From Paenibacillus sp. MAHUQ-63 (GTDB lineage: Bacteria > Bacillota > Bacilli > Paenibacillales > NBRC-103111), in the NCBI RefSeq assembly GCF_028765165.1, contig NZ_JARADB010000003.1:1560042-1624041 (forward strand): DNA of 64,000 nucleotides. The letters are read 5' to 3'. The notes beneath the pieces were generated by a model. The model was given only the letters and a program-made list of their open reading frames with translations, ran no database searches and had not been told where the DNA came from. Below, in pieces: positions 44,713 to 54,277 of the stretch (position 1 is the first letter of the stretch; each line of letters opens with the position of its first letter). Position numbers and translations under genes: made by a program.

Positions 44713-45699
44713 ATGATGAGAGGAAAGCATGCATTGGTAACAGGTGCCGCCGGCTTCATCGGCAGTCATCTTGTTCACCAGCTAGTTCTTGAGGGTGCCA
44801 AGGTGCAAGCCTTTATTCGGTATAATTCCAGTAATTCACGCGGCTTTCTTGACACGCTTCCTACTGATATTCAAAAGGAGATCGAAGTCATTAAAGGAGA
44901 TTTGCGCGATCCATATGCCGTTTATCGTGCTGTCAAAGGGAACGACACCATCTTTCATCTGGGCGCATTAATCGCAATTCCCTATTCCTACCTCCACCCC
45001 AATGACGTTGTGCAAACGAATGTGGTCGGCACCCTGAATATCGCACAAGCCGCTTTGGAATTAGGCGCCTCCCGGCTCATTCACACCTCCACCAGCGAAG
45101 TTTATGGCAGCGCCCGATATGTGCCAATGGATGAGACTCATCCGCTGCAAGGCCAATCTCCTTACTCAGCCAGCAAGATCGGAGCGGACAAAATTATTGA
45201 AAGCTTTTACTGCTCTTACGCTCTGCCGGCCGTGACAGTTCGTCCTTTCAATTCCTATGGCCCCCGTCAATCCATGAGAGCCGTCATTCCTACCATTATT
45301 AATCAAGCCCTCCATCAATCCGAAATTGTGCTTGGCAATTTAACGTCATCTCGCGACCTCACCTTCGTAGAAGATACAGCCCGTGCTTTCATACACGCAG
45401 CCGTTCATGATGGGGCTATTGGCCAGGTCATCAATGCGGGATCGGGAAATGAAATATCGGTTGGCGAGTTAGCAGATAAAATCAAACAGCTTATTGGCCG
45501 CGATCTGCCCGTACGCGTCGCAAGTGAACGTGTACGTCCGGAGAAAAGCGAGGTAGACCGCCTCTTCTCCGATAGCAGTAAAGCAGCTGCACTGATCGGC
45601 TGGAAGCCCTCCGTTACCCTGGAGCAAGGCTTAGCCCGAACGATAGACTGGATAAAAAGCCATCCAGAGCTTTATCGTCCAGATGAATATGTTGTATAA
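44713..45699 (+). CDS. NAD-dependent sugar-nucleotide 4,6-dehydratase (LegB-like)
   Basis: About 329 residues of the extended SDR family. NAD motif VTGAAGFIGSH, catalytic TSTSEVYG and YSASK, and the substrate segment FIRYNSSNSRGFLD that is characteristic of LegB-like dehydratases. It should oxidise and dehydrate a GDP-, UDP- or dTDP-hexose to the 4-keto-6-deoxy form. The first ATGs are at 44713 and 44716; AAGGAG lies 11 bases before 44713. First gene of a six-gene plus-strand nucleotide-sugar run. Confidence 0.85.
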   Translation: MMRGKHALVTGAAGFIGSHLVHQLVLEGAKVQAFIRYNSSNSRGFLDTLPTDIQKEIEVIKGDLRDPYAVYRAVKGNDTIFHLGALIAIPYSYLHPNDVVQTNVVGTLNIAQAALELGASRLIHTSTSEVYGSARYVPMDETHPLQGQSPYSASKIGADKIIESFYCSYALPAVTVRPFNSYGPRQSMRAVIPTIINQALHQSEIVLGNLTSSRDLTFVEDTARAFIHAAVHDGAIGQVINAGSGNEISVGELADKIKQLIGRDLPVRVASERVRPEKSEVDRLFSDSSKAAALIGWKPSVTLEQGLARTIDWIKSHPELYRPDEYVV

Positions 45700-45711
45700 G
45701 AGGTGATTCCT

Positions 45712-46422
45712 GTGGAAGTTGTTATTATGACGGGGGGAAAAGGGATGCGTATGGCTCCCTATACGAAAGTACTTCCGAAAGGATTATTACCCGTCGGGGA
45801 GCAGCCCATCCTGGAAATTATTGTGAAGCAGCTACGCCATTATGGTTTTACATCCATCACTATGGCTTGCGGCTATTTATCGAGTCTGATCCAAACGTAT
45901 TTCGGAGACGGAAGCTCCCGAGGCGTCGATATTACCTATCATGTTGAACGAGAACCCTTAGGTACGATCGGTCCGCTAAAATGTCTCCGGCGGATGTCAG
46001 GACCATTCCTGCTTATTAACTGTGATGTTCTCACGACGTTAAACTTCGCCAAGTTTAGAGATTTTCATATCGAGGGAGGCAGTTTACTCACCATTGCTTC
46101 ACAAAAAAAAGGCATTCCGATCCAGCTCGGCGTCCTTGAAACGAAGGATGACTACGTAACAAACATCATCGAGAAGCCTACTCATTTGGCTTGCGTAAGC
46201 ATGGGAATTTATATGATGAATCCAATAATCACCGACTATATCCCTGCCAATAAGTTCTTTGATATTCCTGATCTGATCCATGCCGTGCTAGCGGATGACC
46301 AGAAGGTTCGGCATTATGAAAATACGGATTTCTGGCTCGATATCGGGCGCCCCTCCGATTACACCTTGGCGAATGAAGAGTTCGGCAAACTTAAATCCAT
46401 CCTGCTTCCCGGTGAATCCTAA
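45712..46422 (+). CDS. Sugar-phosphate nucleotidyltransferase
   Basis: About 236 residues with the nucleotidyltransferase signature GGKGMRMAPYTKVLPKGLLP and the central LLINCDVLTT metal site. No C-terminal beta-helix, so it is the short form. It activates a hexose-1-phosphate with NTP to feed the neighbouring dehydratase. Start GTG 45712 (MEVVIMTGG) 6 bases after AAGAGGTG; the earlier GTG overlaps the ribosome site. Overlaps the next gene (TAATG). Confidence 0.85.
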   Translation: MEVVIMTGGKGMRMAPYTKVLPKGLLPVGEQPILEIIVKQLRHYGFTSITMACGYLSSLIQTYFGDGSSRGVDITYHVEREPLGTIGPLKCLRRMSGPFLLINCDVLTTLNFAKFRDFHIEGGSLLTIASQKKGIPIQLGVLETKDDYVTNIIEKPTHLACVSMGIYMMNPIITDYIPANKFFDIPDLIHAVLADDQKVRHYENTDFWLDIGRPSDYTLANEEFGKLKSILLPGES

Positions 46423-47369
46423 TGGCGGAATCCCCACTCGTTCTGCTGACGGGCATAAACGGATTCGTCGGACAGCATATGGCTGCCTATTTATTCACTA
46501 AACATATGAACGTTTTGGGGGTTGGACGCAGTATCAGCTGTCCTCTTCAGCATCCCCGCCTGCAGTATGTCTCAGGCGATATAACGAAGCTATCTTTCAT
46601 AAAGCAGCTGCTGCTAACATACAAGGTAACCCATATCATCCATCTTGCAGGTGTAAACGATGTGAGCGTTTCGTATGACAACCCTGCTGAAGTCATCTAT
46701 GCCAACACCTGGGGGACACTGAATATCCTGGAGGCCATCCGAACATGTCCGGATCACAAGCTTCGTGCATGTCTGGCTGTCGGTACGGCTTATGAATATC
46801 AGCTGCAGGATGAGCCGTTAACCGAGTCGTCGCAGCTTAGCCCTGTAAGTCCTTATGCCTGGAGCAAACAGTTGATGTCCTCTGTCATGCAGATGTATGG
46901 ACATGTCTATGCGATTCCCACCGTTGTAGCAAGAACGTTTAACTTGATCGGCCCTGGACCAGCAGCAGGCGTGTGCGCGCAGTTTGCTAAGCAAGTAGCT
47001 ATGATGGAGAAAGGTCTCCTTCCGCCCAAGCTCCAAGTTGGAAACATGGATGTACAGCGGGATTTCCTAGACGTCCGTGATGCTGTCGCCGCTTACTTCT
47101 CCCTTCTGCAGGTGGCAGCCTGTCCTCCTGGTGAAATCTATAATGTATGCCGCGGAACAGCTTATTCAATTCGGTCCATGGTTAGCTTGTTGGGGCAATA
47201 TGCTTCGATTCCGTTTGAAATATCGATTCAAGACCATTTGCTGCGCCGTCAGGAAGCGGGTATTGTGCTTGGGGACGCTGCAAAGCTTAGAGAAGCTACT
47301 GGCTGGATGCCAAGTATTCCATGGCAGCAGTCCGTCTTGGATACATTAAATTATTATCGGAATCTATGA
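46422..47369 (+). CDS. SDR sugar-nucleotide reductase/epimerase (RMD-like)
   Basis: 315 residues. NAD(P) motif LLTGINGFVGQH, catalytic YAWSK. The closest recognisable type is GDP-4-keto-6-deoxy-mannose reductase. With the two genes upstream it would complete synthesis of a 6-deoxy-hexose (or a 6-deoxy-heptose) nucleotide. Start codon overlaps the previous stop by one base. Confidence 0.8.
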   Translation: MAESPLVLLTGINGFVGQHMAAYLFTKHMNVLGVGRSISCPLQHPRLQYVSGDITKLSFIKQLLLTYKVTHIIHLAGVNDVSVSYDNPAEVIYANTWGTLNILEAIRTCPDHKLRACLAVGTAYEYQLQDEPLTESSQLSPVSPYAWSKQLMSSVMQMYGHVYAIPTVVARTFNLIGPGPAAGVCAQFAKQVAMMEKGLLPPKLQVGNMDVQRDFLDVRDAVAAYFSLLQVAACPPGEIYNVCRGTAYSIRSMVSLLGQYASIPFEISIQDHLLRRQEAGIVLGDAAKLREATGWMPSIPWQQSVLDTLNYYRNL

Positions 47370-47402
47370 AGGAACTTCACATATAAAAAGGAGCCATTCG
47401 CG

Positions 47403-48494
47403 ATGAAGATTATGACCGTTCTAGGTACACGTCCGGAAATTATCCGGTTAAGTTTAGTCATATCCAAACTCGATCTCCTTGCCGATACTCACATTCTCGT
47501 GCATTCCGGACAAAATTATGACCGTTCACTCAGCGATGTTTTCTTTGAGCAAATGGGTATTCGAAAACCGGACGTTCACATTCTGCTTCAAGCACAAACC
47601 GTTGGCGAGCAAATTGCCCAGATGTTCACCCAGGTCGAGAAAGTGCTGATCAAGGAAAAGCCTGACCGCATGCTTGTTCTAGGTGACACGAATAGTGCGC
47701 TGACCGCCCTGATCGCTGAACGTCACGGTATACCCGTTTATCATATGGAAGCGGGGAATCGCTGTTACGATACGCGTGTGCCGGAGGAAATCAACCGCAA
47801 AGCAATCGATGCGATCTCTACCTGCAATATGCCTTATACGCCGGGGGCAAGAGAGAATTTACTTCGAGACGGAGTCCCTCCACAGAGGATTTGGATGACA
47901 GGCAATCCGATTTATGAAGTGATGCAGCACTATAAAGAGCAGGCGTGCAAGAGCACAATTCTCACAGACTTAGGATTGCAGTCGAAAGGCTATCTGCTTG
48001 TTACGGCTCACCGTGCGGAAAATGTGGACGATACTTCCCGGCTGAGGCAAATCGTCCAAGGATTGGATCTATTGGCTGACGATCTTAAGCTGCCTATCAT
48101 TTGCAGCACACATCCGAGGACACGGGACCGCTTGGTCAAATCGGGGATAACCGGCTATAGCCCTTTAATCCATTTCCTCCCTCCGTTTGGTTTTTTTGAC
48201 TTCTTGTACTTGCAAATGCACGCAGCTTGTGTCATTACAGACAGCGGTACGGTCCAAGAGGAAAGCTGCATACTCGGTGTCCCTGCCGTTACCATTCGGC
48301 AAAGCACGGAAAGACCGGAAACCTTAATCTGTGGAAGCAATCTTCTTTCCGGGCTTGTGCCTGAACGCATTCATGCCTGTGTCAAGCTCATGCTGAATTC
48401 TCCTCTTGCATGGGATTGTCCGGAAGGCTATCTGGATCCTCATGTTTCTTCGAAGGTGGTCAATATTGTACTAGGAGGACAAAGCTATGTTTAA
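47403..48494 (+). CDS. wecB: UDP-N-acetylglucosamine 2-epimerase (non-hydrolysing)
   Basis: 363 residues with MTVLGTRPEIIRLSLV, VLGDTNSALTA, YHMEAGNRCYD, and the catalytic His/Glu-containing segments THPRTRDRL and DSGTVQEES. In CapG/WbvD-type pathways this family epimerises UDP-6-deoxy-HexNAc at C2. Its position before a CapE-like gene suggests that role. AAAGGAG precedes the ATG. The next gene starts inside its last codons. Confidence 0.9.
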   Translation: MKIMTVLGTRPEIIRLSLVISKLDLLADTHILVHSGQNYDRSLSDVFFEQMGIRKPDVHILLQAQTVGEQIAQMFTQVEKVLIKEKPDRMLVLGDTNSALTALIAERHGIPVYHMEAGNRCYDTRVPEEINRKAIDAISTCNMPYTPGARENLLRDGVPPQRIWMTGNPIYEVMQHYKEQACKSTILTDLGLQSKGYLLVTAHRAENVDDTSRLRQIVQGLDLLADDLKLPIICSTHPRTRDRLVKSGITGYSPLIHFLPPFGFFDFLYLQMHAACVITDSGTVQEESCILGVPAVTIRQSTERPETLICGSNLLSGLVPERIHACVKLMLNSPLAWDCPEGYLDPHVSSKVVNIVLGGQSYV

Positions 48495-49476
48495 TAATCA
48501 AACGCTTCTCGTGACCGGAGGGACCGGATCATGGGGACAGGAGCTTGTTCGCAAGCTGCTGTTGGAACAGCCTAAGGAAATTCGGATATTTTCCAGGAAC
48601 GAATTCGCGCAAGTGCGCATGCAGCGCGACTTTCAATTCAATCCGAAGCTTAAATTTATCATCGGCGACATCCGGGATCTGGAAGCGCTCGATGAAGCCT
48701 GCCGAAATGTGGACTACTTATTCCATTTAGCTGCTCTCAAGCATGTTCCAGTCTGTGAAGATCAACCCGATGAAGCGTTGAAAACCAATGTCAAAGGGAC
48801 GGAGAATGTCATTCGCGCCAGCATTCGTAACCGTGTTAAGAAAGTCATCGATGTCTCGACGGATAAGGCTGTCAATCCCATTAATTTCTACGGGATGACC
48901 AAGGCGCTTGGCGAGAAGCTGATGATTCGGGCCAACAACCTCGACACCTCTACCCGCTTTGTCTGCATTAGAGGCGGAAATGTGCTTGGCACCAACGGCA
49001 GTGTCGTTCCTTTTTTCAAGAACCGCATTCTCCAAGGAGAGGATCTTCCTCTTACCGATAAAGACATGACCCGCTTCTTCTTAACGCTTCCCGAGGCCAT
49101 CGACCTGCTATTAAGTGCCGCACGCGCAGCCATCGGAGGCGAAACCTTTGTTATGAAAATGAATGCCTGCCGGATTACCGATATCACCAATGTTCTCATC
49201 GAGCGTTTATCAACCAAGAGGCTTGCGATAAGAGAGGTTGGCATCCGTCCGGGTGAGAAGCTTCATGAAGTCCTGATCTCGGAGCATGAAGCTCCCTATA
49301 CATTTCAATATAGCGATAAGTACTTCGTCATTCTCCCCTCCAATGCGGACCCCGATCTCTACAACCACTACAGCCATCTGCCGAAAACGATGATTACGGA
49401 ATATGCCTCGAATGACCTGCTGATGAATGCTGATGAAATTCGAGAAATGCTCGAACAAGGAGGCTTCCTGCCATGA
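48487..49476 (+). CDS. capE: UDP-GlcNAc 4,6-dehydratase / 5-epimerase (CapE-like)
   Basis: 329 residues. VTGGTGSWGQEL, the IFSRNEFAQVRM segment, STDKAVNP and YGMTK place it in the CapE/FlaA1-like SDR group. CapE converts UDP-GlcNAc to the 2-acetamido-2,6-dideoxy-4-keto hexose with C5 inversion. Overlaps wecB by 8 bases and the following reductase by 4. Confidence 0.88.
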   Translation: MFNNQTLLVTGGTGSWGQELVRKLLLEQPKEIRIFSRNEFAQVRMQRDFQFNPKLKFIIGDIRDLEALDEACRNVDYLFHLAALKHVPVCEDQPDEALKTNVKGTENVIRASIRNRVKKVIDVSTDKAVNPINFYGMTKALGEKLMIRANNLDTSTRFVCIRGGNVLGTNGSVVPFFKNRILQGEDLPLTDKDMTRFFLTLPEAIDLLLSAARAAIGGETFVMKMNACRITDITNVLIERLSTKRLAIREVGIRPGEKLHEVLISEHEAPYTFQYSDKYFVILPSNADPDLYNHYSHLPKTMITEYASNDLLMNADEIREMLEQGGFLP

Positions 49477-50333
49477 AGCTGCTCGTCATCGGGGGACTAG
49501 GTATGGCGGGGCACATGGTGAAGCATTACTTCAGCGATCTGCCTCAATTTGAGGTTTGGGATACAGCTAGAACCGCTTCCCCTGGAGATCCTCGTTCCTT
49601 CGCATTGGATATCCGTGACAGGAGCCGCGTGCAGGAGCTGCTTGACACTATTAAGCCGGATGTCGTGATTAACGCAGTCGGACTGCTCAATGAAGAGGCA
49701 GGCCGGCGCCAGGCTGAAGCGATTGAAGTCAACAGTTTGTTTCCGCATCAACTCGCACAGTGGGCGGAGATTTATCCCTTCCGGCTTATTCATATAAGTA
49801 CGGACTGCGTATTCTCAGGTTTACGCGGGGATTATACGGAATCCGATTCCGCCGATGGTGCGACCCTGTATGCCAGAACCAAAAGTTTGGGCGAGGTGCA
49901 AGGCCCGAACACCTTAACGATTCGCACGTCGATTATCGGGCCGGAGTTAAAGCCAAACGGGATCGGACTGTTCCATTGGTTTATGCAGCAAACAGGAGAG
50001 ATACCTGGCTACAGCGAGGTGTTCTGGAACGGCGTAACCACCCTGGAGCTTGCCAAAGCGATTCACTGGTGCCTTCAGCATCCGATTCACGGACTTGTCC
50101 ACCTGGCAGGGCAACCCAAGCTGTCCAAATACGCGCTGCTGCACATGCTCCAAACGCAATTCGCTAAAGATGATGTAATCATCTATAAGTATGACCGCTA
50201 TACCTCTGACAAAAGCCTGATCTCCACCCGGGCAGATTTCACGTACGCTGTCTCAGACTATCCGCAGATGATAGCCGAGATGCATACCTGGATGACCCTT
50301 CATCATCGAGGACTATACACGTATTATTCTTAA
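49473..50333 (+). CDS. RmlD-like SDR reductase
   Basis: 286 residues of the dTDP-4-dehydrorhamnose reductase family: IGGLGMAGHMV, ISTDCVFSG, YARTK. It lacks the C-terminal cupin of CapF, so it most likely only reduces the 4-keto group. With wecB and capE it would give UDP-L-RhaNAc/UDP-L-QuiNAc, as proposed for WbvB-WbvR-WbvD. Product is an inference. Confidence 0.82.
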   Translation: MKLLVIGGLGMAGHMVKHYFSDLPQFEVWDTARTASPGDPRSFALDIRDRSRVQELLDTIKPDVVINAVGLLNEEAGRRQAEAIEVNSLFPHQLAQWAEIYPFRLIHISTDCVFSGLRGDYTESDSADGATLYARTKSLGEVQGPNTLTIRTSIIGPELKPNGIGLFHWFMQQTGEIPGYSEVFWNGVTTLELAKAIHWCLQHPIHGLVHLAGQPKLSKYALLHMLQTQFAKDDVIIYKYDRYTSDKSLISTRADFTYAVSDYPQMIAEMHTWMTLHHRGLYTYYS

Positions 50334-50342
50334 ACCTAAAAG

Positions 50343-50392
50343 AAGAAACCTCGTCGTTTCGTAATATCCACATCACGAAAGAGAGGTTTCTT
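50343..50392. terminator. Bidirectional terminator
   Basis: AAGAAACCTC (50343-50352) and GAGGTTTCTT (50383-50392) with an inner TTTCGT/ACGAAA stem, between the convergent sugar-nucleotide and GX3-protein genes. Confidence 0.8.
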
Positions 50393-50402
50393 ACTCTTCA
50401 CC

Positions 50403-50693
50403 TTATGAGGCTGAATACATATGCTCGAAGCCATCCTCGAAACCTTTGTTGAAGCCATCGGTGTAGCCTGTATCGTAACCTTTGTCAAAGCCTCGATTGT
50501 ACCCTCCGCTCCGAATAAACCTTAAGGCGGATCTTCCTTTTTTAACGAGACGAGCTTTCTTCTTCAGCCGCCGTTTGACGATTATTTTTTTCGTTTTCCC
50601 TTTCATTCCTAGCTTGCGTTTGGCACCCAGCGATTTGCCCTTCCGCGAGGCTGCAACACGCTTACGGCGTGCAGTTCGTTTAACGCTCATCAT
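50403..50693 (-). CDS. Small basic protein with seven tandem G-[YF]-x-x quartets
   Basis: 96 residues. The first ~60 are extremely Lys/Arg-rich (MSVKRTARRKRVAASRKG, KKIIVKRRLKKKARLVKK). The last 30 are seven consecutive quartets beginning with Gly and an aromatic residue (e.g. GYNR, GFDK, GYDT), ending GFEHMYSAS. No catalytic domain. Four adjacent upstream genes carry the same quartets (with a basic N-terminus, short in the CgeB pair) joined to glycosyltransferase-type domains, so this looks like a stand-alone copy of the shared module, perhaps a scaffold or coat component. AAAGGAG before the ATG. Confidence 0.8.
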   Translation of the reverse strand: MMSVKRTARRKRVAASRKGKSLGAKRKLGMKGKTKKIIVKRRLKKKARLVKKGRSALRFIRSGGYNRGFDKGYDTGYTDGFNKGFEDGFEHMYSAS

Positions 50694-50704
50694 CCCAAAC
50701 TCCT

Positions 50705-52087
50705 TTATACGTTATTCGCTACAATTGAGGCTGGCGCAATAATCGGCAATCCCTGGGCATATCGCACCAAGAACTGTCCGTTGATCGTTACTTGATGCCG
50801 CTCCTTCAGATGCCAGAACGACAACGCCCAATCGTTGATGATGCGGCAAAGCTTATTACCTTTCACTTGAAAGACCGTACTATCGGCATTTCTGACCAGC
50901 AGGCCTTCCGGGAGCGCTCCATCTGCCTGCACGCCTTGTGCCAGATAAGCCAGCTTCGCCTCCACATCCTGAGACGAGACCGGAGAACCAATAGGCCAGC
51001 TCCGCAAATCAACCTGTGAAATACGGCTTGCGAGAAGAGACAGTTCACCTTCGATTGGATATCTGGTGCCATTTTCGATCCAGTACAGCTGAGGCAACAC
51101 ACCGCGGACGATCGTATGGCTCGGATAGAAGTCATTCATAGATGCTATGCCTCCGGCCAGCTTCTGCTGAACCTCATGAAGTAAGCTATGCGAGTCTCCC
51201 CACTTCCGCGAAAAGAAATCTAGGTTCTTGCTGTATACTTTCTCGAATAGTTCCCCTAGCGCTTTAATGGAGACACTGCCAACATGATGAATAAACGTGT
51301 CTTTGGCAACGATGAGCTCGTGGCCCATCATCCGTGCGCGGAACCCGAAATCATCGTCCTCGCAGTTGCCGATCTCAAAGCCTTCGTCCAAATAACTGAG
51401 CCGATCGAAGAATTCGCGCCGCATAAGCACGCAAAAGCCCGTTAATCTCCCTGTTTGCACCCACTTCCCGGGATCTGAAACATTGAACTTCCTCGCGAAG
51501 TGGTGCATTTCTTCCGTAGAGGTATACTGCGTTTCAATCAGCTGTTCGCCGCTGATGTAGTTCGTAACCGGGCCGACAAGGCCGATCTTCTCACTGCTAT
51601 GCAGACAAATCAGCATGTTTTTGAGCCAATCCTTCGTCACGATCGTATCGTTGTTAAGAAAGAGCAGCGTCTCTCCTCGCGCTAACCTTAGGCCTTGATT
51701 CGTTCCGCCAGCGAAGCCAAGGTTCGATTTAAATACGCGATAGCGAATCTTCCCCCTGAGCGACTTCAAGTAGTCGGCTGTGTCATCGGTTGAAGCATTA
51801 TCAATTACAATGATTTCGAAAGGCTCCGGAGTATATGCATAAATGCTGTCTATACAGTTTTGAAGATGAACCCGCTGATCATTCGTCGTGACGATAATAA
51901 TGCTGGTGCCTTTAAAAGGCTGAGAATAGCTGGCAATACCAGCTTCCCAGCCGTTTTGATATCCGTATCCGTGTGCGTTGTCATAGCCCAGGTTATAGCC
52001 TATGCGGTACAGTTGATTATAGCTTTTGCTCCTCTTCGCTCTTCTTGTTTTGAAGAACCGTCTTCTTATCCTTCTTATTCTTCTCAC
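50705..52087 (-). CDS. GT2 glycosyltransferase with basic/GX3 N-terminus and C-terminal repeats
   Basis: 460 residues. Residues 1-25 are basic (MRRIRRIRRRFFKTRRAKR), 26-55 hold the G-[YW]-x-x quartets (GYNLGYDN, GYQNGWEAG; one Gly replaced by Ala), and ~60-300 form a GT2 domain (TSIIIVTTNDQRVHLQNC, EIIVIDNASTDDTAD, LLFLNNDTIV, NCEDDDFGFRARM). The last ~140 residues carry two copies of a Y-x-I/V-x-G/N motif (LYWIENGTRYPI; TVFQVKGNKLCRI) of unknown role. Starts with GTG overlapping the previous stop (GTGA). Confidence 0.85.
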   Translation of the reverse strand: MRRIRRIRRRFFKTRRAKRSKSYNQLYRIGYNLGYDNAHGYGYQNGWEAGIASYSQPFKGTSIIIVTTNDQRVHLQNCIDSIYAYTPEPFEIIVIDNASTDDTADYLKSLRGKIRYRVFKSNLGFAGGTNQGLRLARGETLLFLNNDTIVTKDWLKNMLICLHSSEKIGLVGPVTNYISGEQLIETQYTSTEEMHHFARKFNVSDPGKWVQTGRLTGFCVLMRREFFDRLSYLDEGFEIGNCEDDDFGFRARMMGHELIVAKDTFIHHVGSVSIKALGELFEKVYSKNLDFFSRKWGDSHSLLHEVQQKLAGGIASMNDFYPSHTIVRGVLPQLYWIENGTRYPIEGELSLLASRISQVDLRSWPIGSPVSSQDVEAKLAYLAQGVQADGALPEGLLVRNADSTVFQVKGNKLCRIINDWALSFWHLKERHQVTINGQFLVRYAQGLPIIAPASIVANNV

Positions 52088-53136
52088 CGGTATGGCGCCT
52101 CCCCTTTAACAATTGCATCCGCCAGATGACCAAAATCAATTGCGACTTTGCCGAATGCAGAGGCAATCCACTCGGAGATAATAACCGCGGAAATGCCTGC
52201 GGACACAAGCGCAATATCAAATTCATGCTCCGCGATGGCCGACTTGATTCTTGGAATGTCTTTGAAACCATGAACCGGCGAGATTTCGGCTACGACCTCA
52301 ACCTGATGTTGGCGAAGCACTTCGCCGAGCTGCGGGGCAAGGTTGCCGACAAGCAAAACCCGGCGGCCCTGCGTAATTCGGGACAAGTAACCTGTTTGGT
52401 AGAGATAATAATTGACTAATGAGTCTGTTAGCGTGAGTTGACGGTAATCGATATGCTCATGCTTGAAAACAGCAAACGCGAGTGGTTGAAAGTTCCGTAC
52501 GCGCAGCTTAGGAATTCCTACGACCGTCGCTCCTCGCACCGCTGTCAGCAGCTCGCTTTTCACTTCCAAGTCGGGCACTTCGACGCCGGCATACGGGAGA
52601 AATGGCCCGTCTTCCCTGATCTGCTCGATCGACATGATCGATTCTTGAGCCAAAGTCAGCAGCTCCCCGTCACCCAATCGGACTAAGGAAAACGGCGTTC
52701 GTTTATTCAACGCCTCAACGATTCTTTCGCCTAGGTCCTGTGCGGTAACCAAGTGGAGAATTTGCGGACGCAGCGATGCTACGCCAGCAGCGATGATTTG
52801 TTCAATCGGCACTTCTGGCAGTATCTGATACTCCGGCAAGCATTCATCGACGATGGCCTCTCCGCCTGTGTGCTTACCCTCCTGGAAGCCTTTGCCGAAG
52901 CCTTTATCATATCCATGATCGAAGCCATGATTATACGTCTGCTGCCCTTCCTGGAGCGCTGCGGGTGATTGAACGTAGACGATCTTCACCCTTGAAGCCT
53001 TGGAACGCTTCCGGAGCTTTTTCGCAGCCGCTAACCGGAATTTCCTTTTACGCCGGCCTCTTGAGCTGCCTGATGAGAAAGAGATAACGGAGCCTTTTCG
53101 CTTCGCATCACGCTGTTTCTTCTGAAGGGGTAACAT
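52084..53136 (-). CDS. GT-D-fold glycosyltransferase with basic/GX3 N-terminus
   Basis: About 350 residues. The N-terminal ~60 are Lys/Arg/Ser-rich; residues ~70-95 hold quartets (GFDHGYDKGFGKGFQEG). From about 130 onward it has the DUF1792/GT-D-type domain with FSLVRLGDGEL (the D-G-E metal site), GIPKLRVRNFQP and VLLVGNLAPQL. The open frame extends to 53364, but that part overlaps the CgeB-like gene; the ATG at 53136 has AGGTGA just upstream. Confidence 0.8.
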   Translation of the reverse strand: MLPLQKKQRDAKRKGSVISFSSGSSRGRRKRKFRLAAAKKLRKRSKASRVKIVYVQSPAALQEGQQTYNHGFDHGYDKGFGKGFQEGKHTGGEAIVDECLPEYQILPEVPIEQIIAAGVASLRPQILHLVTAQDLGERIVEALNKRTPFSLVRLGDGELLTLAQESIMSIEQIREDGPFLPYAGVEVPDLEVKSELLTAVRGATVVGIPKLRVRNFQPLAFAVFKHEHIDYRQLTLTDSLVNYYLYQTGYLSRITQGRRVLLVGNLAPQLGEVLRQHQVEVVAEISPVHGFKDIPRIKSAIAEHEFDIALVSAGISAVIISEWIASAFGKVAIDFGHLADAIVKGEAPYR

Positions 53137-53161
53137 AAGATCACCTGCCTTAATAATCTGT

Positions 53162-54253
53162 TCAGTGAAAAATAAGATCCAACATGTGCACGAGCCGGTT
53201 CCGGTACGTATGCTCACGCATCGTTCTTTCAAGTCCTCGCCAAGCCATTTGACTGCGTTCTTCTTCATGCTGAAGATAATAATCAATTTTGGCCATAAGA
53301 TCCTGCGGGGAATCGTACGTTGCAATCTCCTGTCCAGGTGTGTACATGCTGCCCAGGTTAGCACGGCCGTCTGTCAGCTGCAGCTGGCCGCAGGCGCTAA
53401 TTTCAAACGAACGGGGATTGATCGAGTGCGCCGGAATTATCCGGGTGTTCTGGTTGGTAGAATCGTCAATTGACCGGTGCATATTGATCACGATTTTAGC
53501 ACCATTGTAGTAACTCGCGCTATTTTCCGGCGACATCCATACGCCAGTTTTGATTTTGCTCTCCAGCAAAGCATAACTCCTCATCCGATCCCACCAATAG
53601 CCGGCAATTAGCAATTTTTTGGAGGCAAGCTCATTTGCAATTTGTTCAAAGAAGGCAACACGATTCCAGAAGGCAACACCGATAAAACAAATATCAACCC
53701 GGTACTCAGCACTAACAGGCTTAGGGTAATAGATTGAGCGATTAACGCCAAAAGGCATATGGTAAACTTCCCTGCAGCCTGTTTCCTGATATAATGGCAC
53801 ACAGCTTTGTTCTAGTGTGAACACAATATCGTAATGTTTGGCTATATCGACGGTGACATCCGTGTAGTATGGATCATCCGTGAACCAGACAGCCGTCTTG
53901 ATTCCCAGTGCCCTTACTTCATCTACGACTTGAACCTTGAGAAGTTCAACGGAATTCAGCGATAAGAGCAGATCAGGTTTAAAGGTCCTGGCTGCATCCA
54001 AAACATCATCATGAGGGGCAACCGTCAGCACTTCCGCACAAAGTGCCTCCAATTCTGCTTGAATGCCATGATCCATCGGCCGGTAAGACCAGTTGCCCGA
54101 AGATACATACATGACTTTGATCGCTCTTCGAGTGCCTATCTCCGGCGTTCGCTTCACAATGGCCTCACATCTGCCCAAGTGATACCCATGCCGCCATCCG
54201 CTGTTATAACCATCCCCATGACCCCGATTCCAATCGCTACGTCTTCCTTTCAT
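53162..54253 (-). CDS. CgeB-like spore-maturation glycosyltransferase with GX3 N-terminus
   Basis: 363 residues. A short start MKGRRSDWNR leads into four quartets (GHGDGYNSGWRHGYHLG) and RCEAIV, then a CgeB/YkvP-type domain: VMYVSSGNWSYRPMDHGIQ, TAVWFTDDPYYTD, HMPFGVN, and the C-terminal nucleotide-sugar region with NPRSFEISACG. CgeB in Bacillus affects the glycosylated outer layer of the spore. The protein is a close paralogue of the next gene. GAGGTG precedes the ATG. Confidence 0.87.
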   Translation of the reverse strand: MKGRRSDWNRGHGDGYNSGWRHGYHLGRCEAIVKRTPEIGTRRAIKVMYVSSGNWSYRPMDHGIQAELEALCAEVLTVAPHDDVLDAARTFKPDLLLSLNSVELLKVQVVDEVRALGIKTAVWFTDDPYYTDVTVDIAKHYDIVFTLEQSCVPLYQETGCREVYHMPFGVNRSIYYPKPVSAEYRVDICFIGVAFWNRVAFFEQIANELASKKLLIAGYWWDRMRSYALLESKIKTGVWMSPENSASYYNGAKIVINMHRSIDDSTNQNTRIIPAHSINPRSFEISACGQLQLTDGRANLGSMYTPGQEIATYDSPQDLMAKIDYYLQHEEERSQMAWRGLERTMREHTYRNRLVHMLDLIFH

Positions 54254-54277
54254 ATACTCACCTCTTCGACATGGTGG

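Noticed and set aside
53137..53364. Upstream extension of the GT-D gene
   Set aside because: It overlaps the CgeB-like gene in another frame, and the ATG at 53136 has its own ribosome site.
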